Shown here: positions 23,944-33,208 of the stretch, one piece after another
Position numbering within the stretch: the stretch's first letter is position 1
Layout: every line of letters begins with the position of its first letter
Source: Andreprevotia lacus DSM 23236
GTDB taxonomy: Bacteria > Pseudomonadota > Gammaproteobacteria > Burkholderiales > Chitinibacteraceae
Length of the DNA stretch: 64,000 nt
Assembly (NCBI RefSeq): GCF_900176275.1
Contig: NZ_FWXD01000019.1
Location: forward strand, 1 to 64,000
Direction of reading: 5' to 3'
Program-made: the position numbers and the translations under genes
The notes under the pieces: generated by a model
The model's input: only the letters and a program-made list of their open reading frames with translations
Databases searched by the model: none
Told to the model about the DNA's origin: nothing

Positions 23944-25077
23944 TCATTGGTCGGCAAAGCGCACGGCGATCTGCCTGCGCTCTACCTCGTCGGCCAGCAA
24001 AGCGGCCACGCACTCGCCATCCAGCCGGCCAGCACAGACTTCCTGCTGCAGCTCGGCAGCCACGTCGGCCTCGCGCCACGCGTGTTTATAGGGGCGGCGA
24101 TTGCTCAGCGCATCGTATACATCGGCCACCGCAACGATGCGCGCCTCGAGCGGTATCTGCGCCATGGTCAGGCCACGCGGATAGCCCGAGCCGTCGCCGC
24201 GCTCGTGATGGCCGGCCACCACGTTGCGCATCACCTGCAGGGCAAGTCCGTCGGTCAGGCCCAGGCTGTCCACCATTTGCTCGATCAGCGTTTCTCCGAT
24301 CTCGACATGCCGGCGCATGATGGCCCACTCCTCGTCATCCAGCGGGCCGGGCTTGAGCAAGACCCGATCCGGGATGCCCACCTTGCCGATATCGTGCAAC
24401 GGCGCAAACAGATGCAGGTACTCGATGAATTCGTCCGGCAAGCCGTGGCGCGGCGCCAAGGCCCGCCCCATCAGCCGCGCATAGGCGGCCATGCGCTCCA
24501 GATGCTGGCCGGTTTCCACATCGCGGATGCGAGCGAGGCCGCTGGCCACATGCACGGTGCCGATCAGGCCGCGCACCGTGCGCAGCTGTAGCAGATAGAG
24601 CTGGGCGATCAGGTCGGCAAACACGTCGAGAAAGCGCGTCACCTCGCTGTCGAAACCGTCCGGCTCGGTGGAATCGAAAAACAGGAAAGCCGCCAGCTCC
24701 GTCCCCTGGTACACCGGAATGGTATAGCTGGCGCGATAGCCCTGCTCGCGCAGCCATTGTGTGTGGGTGCTGTCACTGTCATTGAAGGTGTGCGCCACAT
24801 CGCGCACCAGCCGCGTTTGCCGCAGGCTGGCCAGCTGCAGCAGCGAGGGCACATCGTGCAGACGTGCCTCATAGGCGATCAGTGCCTGACCGTTGCGGTT
24901 GCTGCTGGCAAAGGTCTTGAGCATGTCGCTGGGCGGGTCGTAAATCGCCATCGCCACCCGGTGCACTTGCGGGTAGCGCAGCGCAATCACCGCGTGCACG
25001 GCCTCGACACGCTCGGTCAGGCTGCGCGCGCTGGGCCCGAGCGTGTGGTACACGTCGTCGCCGGGCGGGATGGACAT
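23944..25077 (-). CDS. HD-GYP cyclic-di-GMP phosphodiesterase with GAF-like sensor
   Basis: A 377-residue cytoplasmic protein. The N-terminal 180 residues look like a GAF-type sensory domain (YRASYTIPVYQGTELAAFLFFDS). The C-terminal HD-GYP domain has HLERMAAYARLMG, HDIGKVGIPD, the His of RRHVEIGE, and HHERGDGSGYPRGL, so the metal ligands and the GYP motif are intact. Expected activity is hydrolysis of cyclic-di-GMP. The start at 25077 is preferred for the purine-rich GGAAGCGGA just upstream; in-frame ATGs 5 and 11 codons earlier lack such a site. No membrane segments are seen. Confidence 0.9.
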   Translation of the reverse strand: MSIPPGDDVYHTLGPSARSLTERVEAVHAVIALRYPQVHRVAMAIYDPPSDMLKTFASSNRNGQALIAYEARLHDVPSLLQLASLRQTRLVRDVAHTFNDSDSTHTQWLREQGYRASYTIPVYQGTELAAFLFFDSTEPDGFDSEVTRFLDVFADLIAQLYLLQLRTVRGLIGTVHVASGLARIRDVETGQHLERMAAYARLMGRALAPRHGLPDEFIEYLHLFAPLHDIGKVGIPDRVLLKPGPLDDEEWAIMRRHVEIGETLIEQMVDSLGLTDGLALQVMRNVVAGHHERGDGSGYPRGLTMAQIPLEARIVAVADVYDALSNRRPYKHAWREADVAAELQQEVCAGRLDGECVAALLADEVERRQIAVRFADQ

Positions 25078-25364
25078 TCCGCTTCCGTTCATTTCATCAC
25101 ATCGCTTCATGGATGCATGTTAGCGTCTGCTGATACAAGCAACCTTGCGCCAGATCAGTGTTGGTGCGGCGGCACCAGTCTTGCGGGCGCCGTCACCCTG
25201 ACTCCATATTAGCCGTCATCCGGCGTTTACCCAGCTGCCAGCATTCACACCTGGCCTGCCGTGTGCACATAGGCGGTCCAGCCCATGCTGCCGCATGACA
25301 AACGGCCGGATGCCCCGACCATTTGTGCATTGCGCGGGCGGCCATGCCGCCCTGCCAGTAGCGC

Positions 25365-26975
25365 CTAGTCCACCGTCACCTGCACCGGCGTGGCACTGAC
25401 CACGTGATCCCAGCCATTGGCATCCACGCCATCAATCACCACCAGATACAGGCTGTGTGACCCCTTGGACAGGCCGCCGGTATTGAGCTTGACCTGGATA
25501 TCGCCGTTCCAGCTCGTCCAGTCCTGCAGCTCGCGCACGCTGGCGCCCTGCAGGTCGACACTATCGCGCAGCTCTACCCGCTTCCAGCCAGCTTCGCCGT
25601 CATTGCCGACCAGCACGCGGCTGTCATCTGAATACAGCTCGCGCACTTGCGGCTTGGGCAGTGCATTGTCCACACCATCTTCGATCTGGCCGAAATTGCC
25701 GAAGTAGTTCTGCTCGACAAAGTAGCGCAGGCGCAGCGTCGGGTCGGCGTAGATGGTTTCCGGCTGCTTGTTCTGGCTGATGTAGGTGTGGCCGTTCTTG
25801 TGTACGCGGGTAATCAGCTTGCCATCGGCCTGGCCCTGCGTACCGGTGAACACCAGCATTTCCAGCAGCGCCCAGTCACCATTGGTGTCGGCGGCCTTGC
25901 CACCCCAGTAGGTGCTGCCATTGGTGGCCGAGCGGTTGATGATGGTCAGTACGTCCATGCCCTGCCAGTTGTGCACCTTGATTTCGCATGCACCGTCGCT
26001 CACCGAGTCTTCCCAGTTGATGCGCTCGTGCTTCCACTGGTAGCTCTTGGTATAAGGCTGGCCATCCAGCAACAGCACGTTGCGCACCCAGTGCGCCTTG
26101 TAGATGTAGCGCTGCTCGGGGATGGGGAAGCCCACATCGAAGCGACGGGTGGCGTTGTAGTTCTGGCTGTCCTCCGGGGTATAGAGCACCTTGCCGCGCA
26201 CCGGGTCGATGCGCACCGAGGTCGGCCCGCCCAGCTTGTTGAAGGTCCAGCCGTTACCGCTGGGCATCAGCACCCCGTCGGCCACGGTCTCGATCGGACC
26301 GCCTGCACCACCCAGGAAAGTTTTGCTGACATTGTTGCTGCCATAGTTGCCCGGCAGGGTGACCAGATCGCCATGCCGGTACGCGCCGCCGGCAGCTACC
26401 GGCGTCGGCGTGACCGTCGGCGTGGGTGTTGCGGTGGGCGGCAGCGTGGGGATGGCCGTCGGTGGCGCCGTCGGCACCGGGGTGCTGGTCGGGATGGCGG
26501 TAGGCGCTACGGTTGGGGCCAGCGTTGGCGGCAATGTAGGCAGCGGAGTCGGCACCGCGGTGGGCTTGGGTGTCGCAGTAGGACGTGGTGTTGCGGTAGG
26601 CCGAGGGGTTGCCGTTGGCCTTGGTGTTGCAGTCGGCTTCGGTGTCGCAGTCGGCTTGGGCGTGACGGTCGGCCTGGGGGTTGCAGTGGGTTTGCGGGTC
26701 ACACGCGTGCTGGCCGGCGGCGTCACGCCGTCAACCACGGCCGTGTCTACCCGTTGCCAGAGTGCCGGCACGGCGGCCGGGTTCCAGCCTGCGCCAACAT
26801 ATGCGGTGTGGCTGACTCGTGCCTTGTATTCGTGCCCCTGATACTGCACCACGCTATCGATGCCGTAGCTGGCGCCCTCTGTCCATTCAGCGGGTGCGGC
26901 CAGTGCCGAAGCGGCGAGCAACAAGCCGGCCATCAGGCCCGCGCAGCGGGCTGCGGCTTTTTGTAATGTGAACAT
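25365..26975 (-). CDS. secreted chitin-binding (CBM5/12) protein with unassigned C-terminal domain
   Basis: A 536-residue exported protein. Signal peptide to about residue 28 (ASALA), then a CBM5/12 chitin-binding module (about 29-75: [31 protein letters not shown]). A long Thr/Pro linker (about 90-195) follows, built of TATPKP-type repeats. The C-terminal 335 residues are a beta-rich domain with many aromatic residues ([41 protein letters not shown]); I cannot assign it to a glycoside hydrolase or lyase family. Start 26975 is preferred because GGGAAGG is then 6 nt upstream, whereas it abuts the ATG at 26981. Confidence 0.8.
   Translation of the reverse strand: MFTLQKAAARCAGLMAGLLLAASALAAPAEWTEGASYGIDSVVQYQGHEYKARVSHTAYVGAGWNPAAVPALWQRVDTAVVDGVTPPASTRVTRKPTATPRPTVTPKPTATPKPTATPRPTATPRPTATPRPTATPKPTAVPTPLPTLPPTLAPTVAPTAIPTSTPVPTAPPTAIPTLPPTATPTPTVTPTPVAAGGAYRHGDLVTLPGNYGSNNVSKTFLGGAGGPIETVADGVLMPSGNGWTFNKLGGPTSVRIDPVRGKVLYTPEDSQNYNATRRFDVGFPIPEQRYIYKAHWVRNVLLLDGQPYTKSYQWKHERINWEDSVSDGACEIKVHNWQGMDVLTIINRSATNGSTYWGGKAADTNGDWALLEMLVFTGTQGQADGKLITRVHKNGHTYISQNKQPETIYADPTLRLRYFVEQNYFGNFGQIEDGVDNALPKPQVRELYSDDSRVLVGNDGEAGWKRVELRDSVDLQGASVRELQDWTSWNGDIQVKLNTGGLSKGSHSLYLVVIDGVDANGWDHVVSATPVQVTVD
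26405..26710 (-). repeat. Thr/Pro linker-coding repeat array
   Basis: Imperfect 18-bp units encode [12 protein letters not shown] repeats linking the chitin-binding module to the C-terminal domain. The same codon pattern appears in the chitinase linkers near 34560-34750 and 34920-35045, making all three potential sites of homologous exchange or length change. Confidence 0.8.
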
Positions 26976-27508
26976 GCACATCCTTCCCTGACGTTAGGCT
27001 GCCACGCAGCGTATTTGTCATGGTAAAGACATGTGCCGGCAGGTAAAGGTGGCAGCAGGGAATAATTGCAGCGGCAAGCGCGGCGGCATGGTGCGGGTAT
27101 TGCCCGTGCGTCAGCGCTTTGCCCGCCCGCGCCGGGACAGGTGCTGGTGCGTACTTATTCTTACCAGACGAGATGCCGAAGGGGCCGCAGCTGGCAGCAG
27201 TAAAGGCCGTAAAACAGTTCGATCCCGGCTGTCTGGCACGCCCAAGCCGGCGGACCAGAGGCCACCAATGGCTGACAACAGACTTAAAAAATTGCCGCGT
27301 CGCTGCAGCGAGCGGACCAGACGTCCAGCGCGCCGGATTGATGCATATTAACCATACCGATCAGTACGGATGAGCCATCCATCCACACCGCTTGATGCGG
27401 CGCGCACACCTGCAGTCTTGCTCGTGACGCAAAACCCGCCACCACCCCGCAAAAGGGGGGCGTTATATCCATTTAACTACGGGATACAGCGGCCTCAGCG
27501 CAGCACCC
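26976..27508. other. intergenic region, nothing recognised
   Basis: Contains the leader of the chitin-binding protein gene at its left end. Short frames on the plus strand are Arg-rich and unconvincing. No terminator with a clear T-run, tRNA or repeat was seen. Confidence 0.45.
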
Positions 27509-28369
27509 TCAAGCCGGCACCGCCAGCGCCCGCTGCCGGGCAATGGCGGCCACACCATACGGGGCCAGCGCCCAGCGTGCACCGGCACCAGCGGTTTTCA
27601 GGGCTGCCTGCAAGGCCAGCTGCTGCAATACCCCCAGGCGTGGCGCCTGCAGCAGCTCGGCCGCCCATGGTGGCAGCAGTTGATAGGCCGCCTGGATGAA
27701 GACCTGGCTGGCGCTGCGCGGGGTAAAACTGTTGAGCACGCGGATGACCTCGTGCGTGCGCTCCGATGCCAACAGTTGCCCGCGCTGCGCGGCCAGATAT
27801 GCGGCCATGGCAGCGCGGTTGGTCGGCACATCAGTGGCGCCCAGCTTGATGGCGACCTGTGCCATTTCGGCGTAGTAACGGTCTTGCTCGGCCCCGCTCA
27901 GGCGCGGGTCGACATGAGTGAGATAGGCTTGCAGAAAGCTGGATACCTCGCTGGCGTGCACCCAGGTCAGCAGGTCGCCGTCTTCGGCCGAATAGGCGCT
28001 GCCGTCCGGCGCCACGCCGCGCACGCGGGTGTGGATGTGCCGCACGTGGGCGATGGTCTGCTCGGCCAGCGCGGTGCCGCCATAGGTGGTGCAGCTGATG
28101 AAGAAGGAGGTACGGCCCAGCCGGCCTTTGAGGTCTTCGCGGAAGTTGGAGTGGTCCCACACCCCGGCCAGCGCACGCGGATGCAGCGCCTGCAGCATCA
28201 GCGCTGCCACGCCGCCTATCATCATGGCGGTGAAGTCCTGATGGATGCGCCAGCACACCGCATCCGGCCCGAACAGGCCGGGGTCGCCCGCCGGCACTGA
28301 AAAATCCACCGCCGGCGCACCATTACGCGTGACCGAACGAATCTGCTCAAACAAATACCGTCGCAGCAT
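27509..28369 (-). CDS. DUF2236 (MpaB/rubber-oxygenase-like) protein
   Basis: A 286-residue protein of the oxygenase MpaB-like family (DUF2236). Typical blocks are FGPDAVCWRIHQDFTAMMIGGVAALMLQALHPRALAGVWDHSNF near the N-terminus, AHVRHIHTRVRG, and LTWVHASEVSSFLQAY. The His residues in LHPRA, VRHIH and WVHA are candidates for the b-type haem or iron ligands known from the latex-clearing relatives. No signal peptide is seen, so it is probably cytoplasmic or membrane-associated. It is divergent from the AraC-type regulator gene, which could control it. The substrate is unknown. Confidence 0.85.
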   Translation of the reverse strand: MLRRYLFEQIRSVTRNGAPAVDFSVPAGDPGLFGPDAVCWRIHQDFTAMMIGGVAALMLQALHPRALAGVWDHSNFREDLKGRLGRTSFFISCTTYGGTALAEQTIAHVRHIHTRVRGVAPDGSAYSAEDGDLLTWVHASEVSSFLQAYLTHVDPRLSGAEQDRYYAEMAQVAIKLGATDVPTNRAAMAAYLAAQRGQLLASERTHEVIRVLNSFTPRSASQVFIQAAYQLLPPWAAELLQAPRLGVLQQLALQAALKTAGAGARWALAPYGVAAIARQRALAVPA

Positions 28370-28494
28370 GCTGCGGCCACCCCCGCGTAAACCAATGGCC
28401 GCAGCGTAGCAGAAGCCGGCTCACGCGGCACTTGCCGGCGCGGGCCGCCATCGCCTATCGTGGCTGCGCCCGCCCAACAGCCCTCGTTGCCATC

Positions 28495-29436
28495 GTGTCC
28501 GACCCCAACAGCCCCCTCGCCCGTCAAGAGTACGCACGCCGCTTCAACCGCGTGCTCGATCACATCGACCAGCATCTGGCCGAGCCGATCGATCTGGCAC
28601 AACTGGCGGATGTAGCGCATTTCTCGCGCTTTCACTTTCACCGGCTGTTTGCAGCCTGGATGGGCGAAACGCTGGGCGACTATCTGCGCCGCCGCCGGCT
28701 GGAGCGCGGCACCTTCTTGCTGAGCTGCCAGCCCGAGCTGAATGTGCTGTCTGTAGCACTGGCCTGCGGCTTTGGCTCGGGCGAGGCGTTTGCGCGCGCG
28801 TTCAAGCTGCACTTCGGCAGCACGCCCACCGCATGGCGCGCTGCAGCCGCCGTGCGGCGCGAAGCAGCAAAGCGCAATCCTGATCAGGCCGCCCGCAATG
28901 ACGATCAGGCCCCGCAATGGCCACCAGCGCATCATGGCTGCGCTGACCAACACACTGCGGAGCCTTCCGATATGCAAGTCCAACTGAGCAACCTCAAGCC
29001 GGTGCGCGTGGCCTACCAGCGCCACATCGGCCCCTACGGCCCGGCCATTACTGCCTTCTGGCAACAGCGCGTTACCCCGTGGCTGCAATCGCACGGGCTG
29101 GAGCGGCAAACCTGCTACGGCATCGGCCACGATGCGCCGGATGTGACACCGGCGGCCAAATGCCGCTATGACGCTTGCGTGGCGCTGCCCGACGGCGTTA
29201 CGCCCAGCGGCAACATCACCACGCTGCCCGGCGGGCGCTATGCGGTGGCCGAGTTCGCCGGCCCGCTGAGCGAAATCCCCGCCGCGTGGACGTGGCTGCT
29301 GCGCGACTGGCTGCCCGGCAGCGGGCTGCAATGCGACGACCGCCCGTGCTTTGAGCAGTTCGAGCCGCACGCGGCGTTCGATGCGGCGAGCGGGGTATTC
29401 CGCTGCCAACTGTGCATTCCGGTGCGGCCGCTGTAG
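28495..29436 (+). CDS. AraC-family regulator with GyrI-like effector domain
   Basis: A 313-residue regulator. Two AraC helix-turn-helix motifs occupy about residues 10-115 (PIDLAQLADVAHFSRFHFHRLF and LSVALACGFGSGEAFARAFKLHFGSTPTAWR). A linker leads to a GyrI/SOUL-like ligand domain of about 155 residues (VRVAYQRHIGPYG, YGIGHDAPDVTP, CRYDACVALPDG, LPGGRYAVAEFAGP), the arrangement seen in Rob- and BmrR-like multidrug sensors. The GTG at 28495 is chosen because the upstream extension is Arg/Ala-rich and unconserved; the true start is uncertain. Divergent from the DUF2236 gene. Confidence 0.88.
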   Translation: MSDPNSPLARQEYARRFNRVLDHIDQHLAEPIDLAQLADVAHFSRFHFHRLFAAWMGETLGDYLRRRRLERGTFLLSCQPELNVLSVALACGFGSGEAFARAFKLHFGSTPTAWRAAAAVRREAAKRNPDQAARNDDQAPQWPPAHHGCADQHTAEPSDMQVQLSNLKPVRVAYQRHIGPYGPAITAFWQQRVTPWLQSHGLERQTCYGIGHDAPDVTPAAKCRYDACVALPDGVTPSGNITTLPGGRYAVAEFAGPLSEIPAAWTWLLRDWLPGSGLQCDDRPCFEQFEPHAAFDAASGVFRCQLCIPVRPL

Positions 29437-29466
29437 ACCGCTCCACCCTGCTGCCAGCAATACACC

Positions 29467-29501
29467 GGCACACCGGGCGCGCTGCCTGCGCCCGGTGTGC
29501 C
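29467..29501 (+). terminator. strong hairpin after the AraC-type gene
   Basis: A perfect 14-bp stem (GGCACACCGGGCGC with its complement) around a 7-nt loop begins 30 bp after the regulator stop. There is no T-run downstream, so it may be a rho-independent-like stop or an RNA-stabilising hairpin. Confidence 0.5.
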
Positions 29502-29646
29502 TTGCCTGCAGCAACTGGCTTTGCTGGCAACGCCATTCCTCCATCCAGATGAGTAGCTACGACAGCCCCGCCATGGGGTTGTCTGCCATTTGTACAAAGC
29601 AGCGTACCTGCGCATAAAATCGCGGCCCCACCACCGAGGCCACGCC

Positions 29647-30129
29647 ATGCTCAGCTTCCAGATCGACCAGCACCGTTTCAACTGCCGCGCCGCCGCCATC
29701 ATCGAGCGCGACGGCATGGTGCTGCTGCACCGTGTCGAAGGGGATGATTTCTGGACCTTGCCGGGCGGACGGGTCGAGGCCGGAGAGGATGCGGCTCACA
29801 CGGTCGAGCGCGAGATGCTCGAGGAACTGGGCATCGCCGTCACCGCCGGCCCGCTGCGCTGTCTGGTGGAAAATTTCTTTGAATACCAGAGCCAGCCCAA
29901 TCATGAGCTGGGGCTGTACTTCCTCGCCCAGCCGGCCGATCCCGCACAGTTGCAGCCGGGCACGGGCATGCTGGAGGGGCGCGAGGGCCACCTGCGGCTG
30001 GAGTTCGCCTGGTTCACGCGCCAGCAACTTGCGCAACTGGTGGTGCTACCCGGCTGCCTGTACGACATCCTGCTGTCGGGCGATGACCGCTTCCAGCACA
30101 TCGTCAACCGGGATGCGCCTGGCACCTGA
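29647..30129 (+). CDS. Nudix hydrolase
   Basis: A 160-residue cytoplasmic Nudix enzyme. The Nudix box is complete: GGRVEAGEDAAHTVEREMLEELGI follows the Gx5Ex7REUxEExGU pattern. The N-terminal strand (FNCRAAAIIERDGMVLLHRV) and a later LRLEFAWFTRQQL are typical. It should hydrolyse a nucleoside diphosphate linked to another group; the exact substrate cannot be told. ATG 29647 begins the conserved domain; an in-frame upstream start adds a basic 19-residue stretch. The acpH gene follows 42 bp downstream. Confidence 0.9.
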   Translation: MLSFQIDQHRFNCRAAAIIERDGMVLLHRVEGDDFWTLPGGRVEAGEDAAHTVEREMLEELGIAVTAGPLRCLVENFFEYQSQPNHELGLYFLAQPADPAQLQPGTGMLEGREGHLRLEFAWFTRQQLAQLVVLPGCLYDILLSGDDRFQHIVNRDAPGT

Positions 30130-30171
30130 GCCGCCGCAGACAAGCAGTGGTACGGGTGCTATCGTAGCCGC

Positions 30172-30774
30172 ATGAACTACCTTGCCCACATCCTGCTGGC
30201 CCAACACAGCGACGAGGCCATGCTGGGCGCGTTGCTGGGCGATTTCGTCAAGATCGCCGATACCCACAGCTATCCGCCCGAAATCGCGCGCGACATCGTG
30301 CTGCACCGGCAGGTGGACGAATTTACCGACAGCCACCCGCTGGTGCTGGCCGGCAAGGCGATGTTTGCCGGGCCAGAGCGGCGCTTTGCCGGCATCCTGC
30401 TCGATGTGTTCTATGACCACGTGCTGGCCAGTAACTGGGCCAGCTATAGCGACGTGCCGCTGGACGCCTTCATCGCACGCTTTTACGCCACGCTGGAGCG
30501 CCACCGCGATATTCTGCCCGAGCGCCTGCAGCAGATGTTGCCATGGCTGATCGGCGAAGACTGGCTGGGCTCCTACCGCGAGTTTGCCGGCGTGGATACC
30601 GCGCTGCGCCGCATCGCCACGCGGCTGTCGAAGAACGGCCACCTGCTCACCGATGGCATTGCCGGGCTGCAGACCCACCACATCGCACTGGCCGATGGTT
30701 TTGCCGGTTTCTTCCCACAGCTGCAGGATTTTGTGGCGTACACGCGCGCCGGCAGCGAAGCTAGGGCCTGTTAA
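30172..30774 (+). CDS. acpH: ACP phosphodiesterase (AcpH)
   Basis: A 200-residue enzyme matching E. coli AcpH, which removes phosphopantetheine from acyl carrier protein. MNYLAHILLAQ, GALLGDFVK, IVLHRQVDEFTDSHP and ILLDVFYDHVLASNW provide the family's conserved His/Asp residues. The C-terminus has been altered by a 270-bp mobile element: the last three codons and the TAA stop (30772-30774) lie inside the element's terminal repeat. If the element is removed with one copy of TA, the gene would end Glu-Ala-Ser-Arg-TGA instead, so function is probably preserved. Confidence 0.92.
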   Translation: MNYLAHILLAQHSDEAMLGALLGDFVKIADTHSYPPEIARDIVLHRQVDEFTDSHPLVLAGKAMFAGPERRFAGILLDVFYDHVLASNWASYSDVPLDAFIARFYATLERHRDILPERLQQMLPWLIGEDWLGSYREFAGVDTALRRIATRLSKNGHLLTDGIAGLQTHHIALADGFAGFFPQLQDFVAYTRAGSEARAC

Positions 30775-31031
30775 CACTTATTTCGCGCTTGCGCTGGGCT
30801 GCAAAAAGGTCAGCTACAAGGCACGCAACGCAGGCAATAACCGGTTATTGCCAAGGCGCGTAACGCCGTAGATGGCCTCTTTGCGGCCCAGCCCTGCGGG
30901 TTCGGGGGATTTCGGGCGGTTCGCTGCGTTGCAAACCGCTTGCGGTACCCGTACCGCGGCGCGTTCTGCGCCTTGCGCTCCATCCCGAACTACCCCGAAC
31001 GCAAGCGTGAAATAAGTGTTAACAGGCCCTA
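30762..31031 (+). mobile_element. 270-bp MITE-like element, copy 1
   Basis: The ends are inverted repeats of about 31 bp with one mismatch, beginning TAGGGCCTGTTAACACTTAT. The interior is full of palindromes, including the perfect 20-bp GGCAATAACCGGTTATTGCC (30833-30852), GCGGTAC/GTACCGC, and a 17-bp inverted pair around CTTTGCGGCCCAG. No transposase frame is present. It matches 63185-63454 in reverse complement with about three differences over 270 bp. TA borders both ends, consistent with a TA target duplication. Confidence 0.92.
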
Positions 31032-32798
31032 GCCGTTGACACTGCTGAGCTTGCGCAGCGAATCGGCCAGGTTTTCCACCCGCAAGCGGGTGTCGCCCAC
31101 CAGATGGCTGATTTTCTCGGCCGAGCCGGCTGATTGCTCGGCCAGCTTGCGCACTTCATCGGCCACCACGGCAAAACCCCGCCCCACCTCGCCGGCCCGC
31201 GCAGCCTCGATGGCGGCGTTGAGCGCCAGCAGGTTGGTTTGTGAAGCAATCTGGTTGATCACCTCGATGATGTGCTTGATCTGGTCGGTAGACCCCAGCA
31301 CCTCGGTCATTTCCTCGTTGGTCACGCGCTGGGCCTCGACCTTGGCGCTGACATCGGCCCCATAGGCGGCCACGCAACGGATGCCGCCCTCGCCGTCCGG
31401 GATGGGGCTGAGCGAGCCGTTGAAATGGTGTTGTTCCTCGTTGGCGCCCAGCAAGATGTACTCGCCCACCACCTGCTCGCCGCGCAGCAACTGCTGATAG
31501 CCCTGCTCGCCAACGATCTGCTGCAAGGTGCGCGTGCGTTGCAACAGATCGGGCAGGCTGCGATACCCCAGGTGCTTGATGATGTAGTCGTTGGCATCAA
31601 CCAGCTTGCCGGAGGTGTCGAACTCACCCACGCCATTGTGCAGGCCGATGGCGTCGAGGCGCTTGGTGTATTCGACCGCCCGCTCCTTGGTCTGCGAGAT
31701 GTCGGTCTGCACGCAGATGTGGTTGATGACCTTGCCGCTCGCGTCGGTCACCGCGTTGAGGCTGACCGAGACCCAGTAGTGCTTGCCGCCCTTGCCATAG
31801 AACAGCAGCTCGTCGAAAAAGGGTTGGTGGTTATCCAGCGCCTGCTTGAAGCGCCGGAATACTTCCGCATCGGTAGCCGGCCCCTGCAGCGCATCTCCCA
31901 GCCGCGTGCCCAGTGTTTCGGCAATGCTGTAGCCGGACATGTGCGCATAGCCCCGGTTGGCAAACACGACCACCCCTTGCGCATCGGTGACCAGCGCCGC
32001 GCTGTCGGTGCCGTCCACCACCAGTGACATCAGCCGCGCCTGCTCGCGCTGCTGCACTTCGCGGGTGATGTCGCTGGCGTATTTCACCACCTTGATCACC
32101 TGTCCGTCCGGCGTGCGGATGGGGTTATAGGTGGCGTGTATCCACACCTGCTTCTTGCCCTTGGCCAGCCGGCAGTATTCCGAGGTCTGGTATTCGCCAC
32201 GGCGCAGCCTGTCCCAGAATTGCTGGTATTCGGGGCTGCCGGATTCGCGCGGGTCGACAAACAGGCGATGGTGCTGGCCTTTCACCTCGGCCAGCGTATA
32301 CCCCATCAGCTGCAGGAAATTGTCGTTGGCATCGATGATGGTGCCGTCGGGGCTGAACTCGATCACCGCCTGTGCGCGGCGGATGGCGGCAATCTGCGAG
32401 GCGTAGTCCGCGTTGCGCAGCACGTCCTCGGTCACATCCGAGGCAAACTTGATCACCCGGCTGACCTTGCCACCGGCCATGATGGGCACATAGGACGCCT
32501 GTATCCACACGTCGTGACCGTCCTTGGCGATGCGGCGAAAACGCGCCGTCTGTGCCTCGCCCTGGCGCAGCTTGTCCCAGAAGCGCGCATATTCGGCGCT
32601 GGCCGCTTCCTTTGGGTCAACAAAAATCCGGTGGTGCTGGCCGCGTATCTCGCTGAGCTGATAACCCATCAGGCGCAGAAAGATGTCGTTGGCCTCGTCG
32701 ATGGTGCCATCCACCCGGAACTGGATCACCGCCTGGGCCGCATTGAGTGCGCTCACGATATCGGCAGCGCCACGCCCCCCGAACAGATTGGCCAGCAT
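31029..32798 (-). CDS. soluble methyl-accepting chemotaxis-type protein with four PAS domains
   Basis: A 589-residue protein without membrane segments. Four PAS domains are visible: two closely related ones ([24 protein letters not shown] and [24 protein letters not shown], each ending in a PAC motif), a third with [16 protein letters not shown], and a fourth with [23 protein letters not shown]. The C-terminal 100 residues carry the receptor signalling tip ([44 protein letters not shown] split across the hairpin). Such Aer-like proteins sense redox or small ligands in the cytoplasm. Start 32798 has AGGGGAAA upstream. Its TAG stop lies in the edge of the mobile element but would exist without it. 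Confidence 0.9.
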   Translation of the reverse strand: MLANLFGGRGAADIVSALNAAQAVIQFRVDGTIDEANDIFLRLMGYQLSEIRGQHHRIFVDPKEAASAEYARFWDKLRQGEAQTARFRRIAKDGHDVWIQASYVPIMAGGKVSRVIKFASDVTEDVLRNADYASQIAAIRRAQAVIEFSPDGTIIDANDNFLQLMGYTLAEVKGQHHRLFVDPRESGSPEYQQFWDRLRRGEYQTSEYCRLAKGKKQVWIHATYNPIRTPDGQVIKVVKYASDITREVQQREQARLMSLVVDGTDSAALVTDAQGVVVFANRGYAHMSGYSIAETLGTRLGDALQGPATDAEVFRRFKQALDNHQPFFDELLFYGKGGKHYWVSVSLNAVTDASGKVINHICVQTDISQTKERAVEYTKRLDAIGLHNGVGEFDTSGKLVDANDYIIKHLGYRSLPDLLQRTRTLQQIVGEQGYQQLLRGEQVVGEYILLGANEEQHHFNGSLSPIPDGEGGIRCVAAYGADVSAKVEAQRVTNEEMTEVLGSTDQIKHIIEVINQIASQTNLLALNAAIEAARAGEVGRGFAVVADEVRKLAEQSAGSAEKISHLVGDTRLRVENLADSLRKLSSVNG

Positions 32799-33154
32799 AG
32801 ATTTCCCCTGCAGAAAAACCCCGCCACGCACCCAGGCAGCATGGCCCACACGGCGCCAACAACAGTCTGTCGCGGCGCTGATTCACTTGATTATATGAAC
32901 CGGTCTCAGGATCGCCAGCGAATATGCCAACACCATGAGGCCTGCGGGGTGACGCTGCGATCTGGAGGCGGTTGCACACGAAAATGCCGGATCTGGGGTC
33001 ATTCATGGCACGGGCAAATGGTGCGGGCGCCCTTGCGACAGCGCGGGAAAAACGCGGCACAAGGCCAGGGAAGGTCGCAGCGTCAGCGGCAGAACCCGGG
33101 GATGGCCTGCACTGCCGGGGATGTGATGCCGCGGGCCCGTCGGGCGCCGGGACG
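32799..33154. other. intergenic region between convergently oriented leader and chitinase terminator
   Basis: This stretch holds the leader and presumably the promoter of the chemoreceptor gene. The part from about 33000 is GC-rich. No gene or repeat was recognised. Confidence 0.4.
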
Positions 33155-33185
33155 AAAAAAAACCTCCCGGCGAACCGGGAGGTTT
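33155..33185 (-). terminator. intrinsic terminator of the chitinase gene
   Basis: AAACCTCCCGG (33160-33170) and CCGGGAGGTTT (33175-33185) form a perfect 11-bp stem; on the minus strand it is followed by eight T residues. It lies 24 bp after the chitinase stop. Confidence 0.93.
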
Positions 33186-33208
33186 CAGTACTGCGAACTA
33201 CGGTTTGA

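Noticed and set aside
26347-26841. Plus-strand Gly/Val-rich frame of 164 codons
   Set aside because: It is the antisense of the Thr/Pro linker repeats of the secreted chitin-binding protein; composition is fully explained by that array.
28222-29544. Minus-strand frame of 440 codons
   Set aside because: Antisense of the AraC-GyrI gene and the start of the DUF2236 gene; no domain and poor composition.
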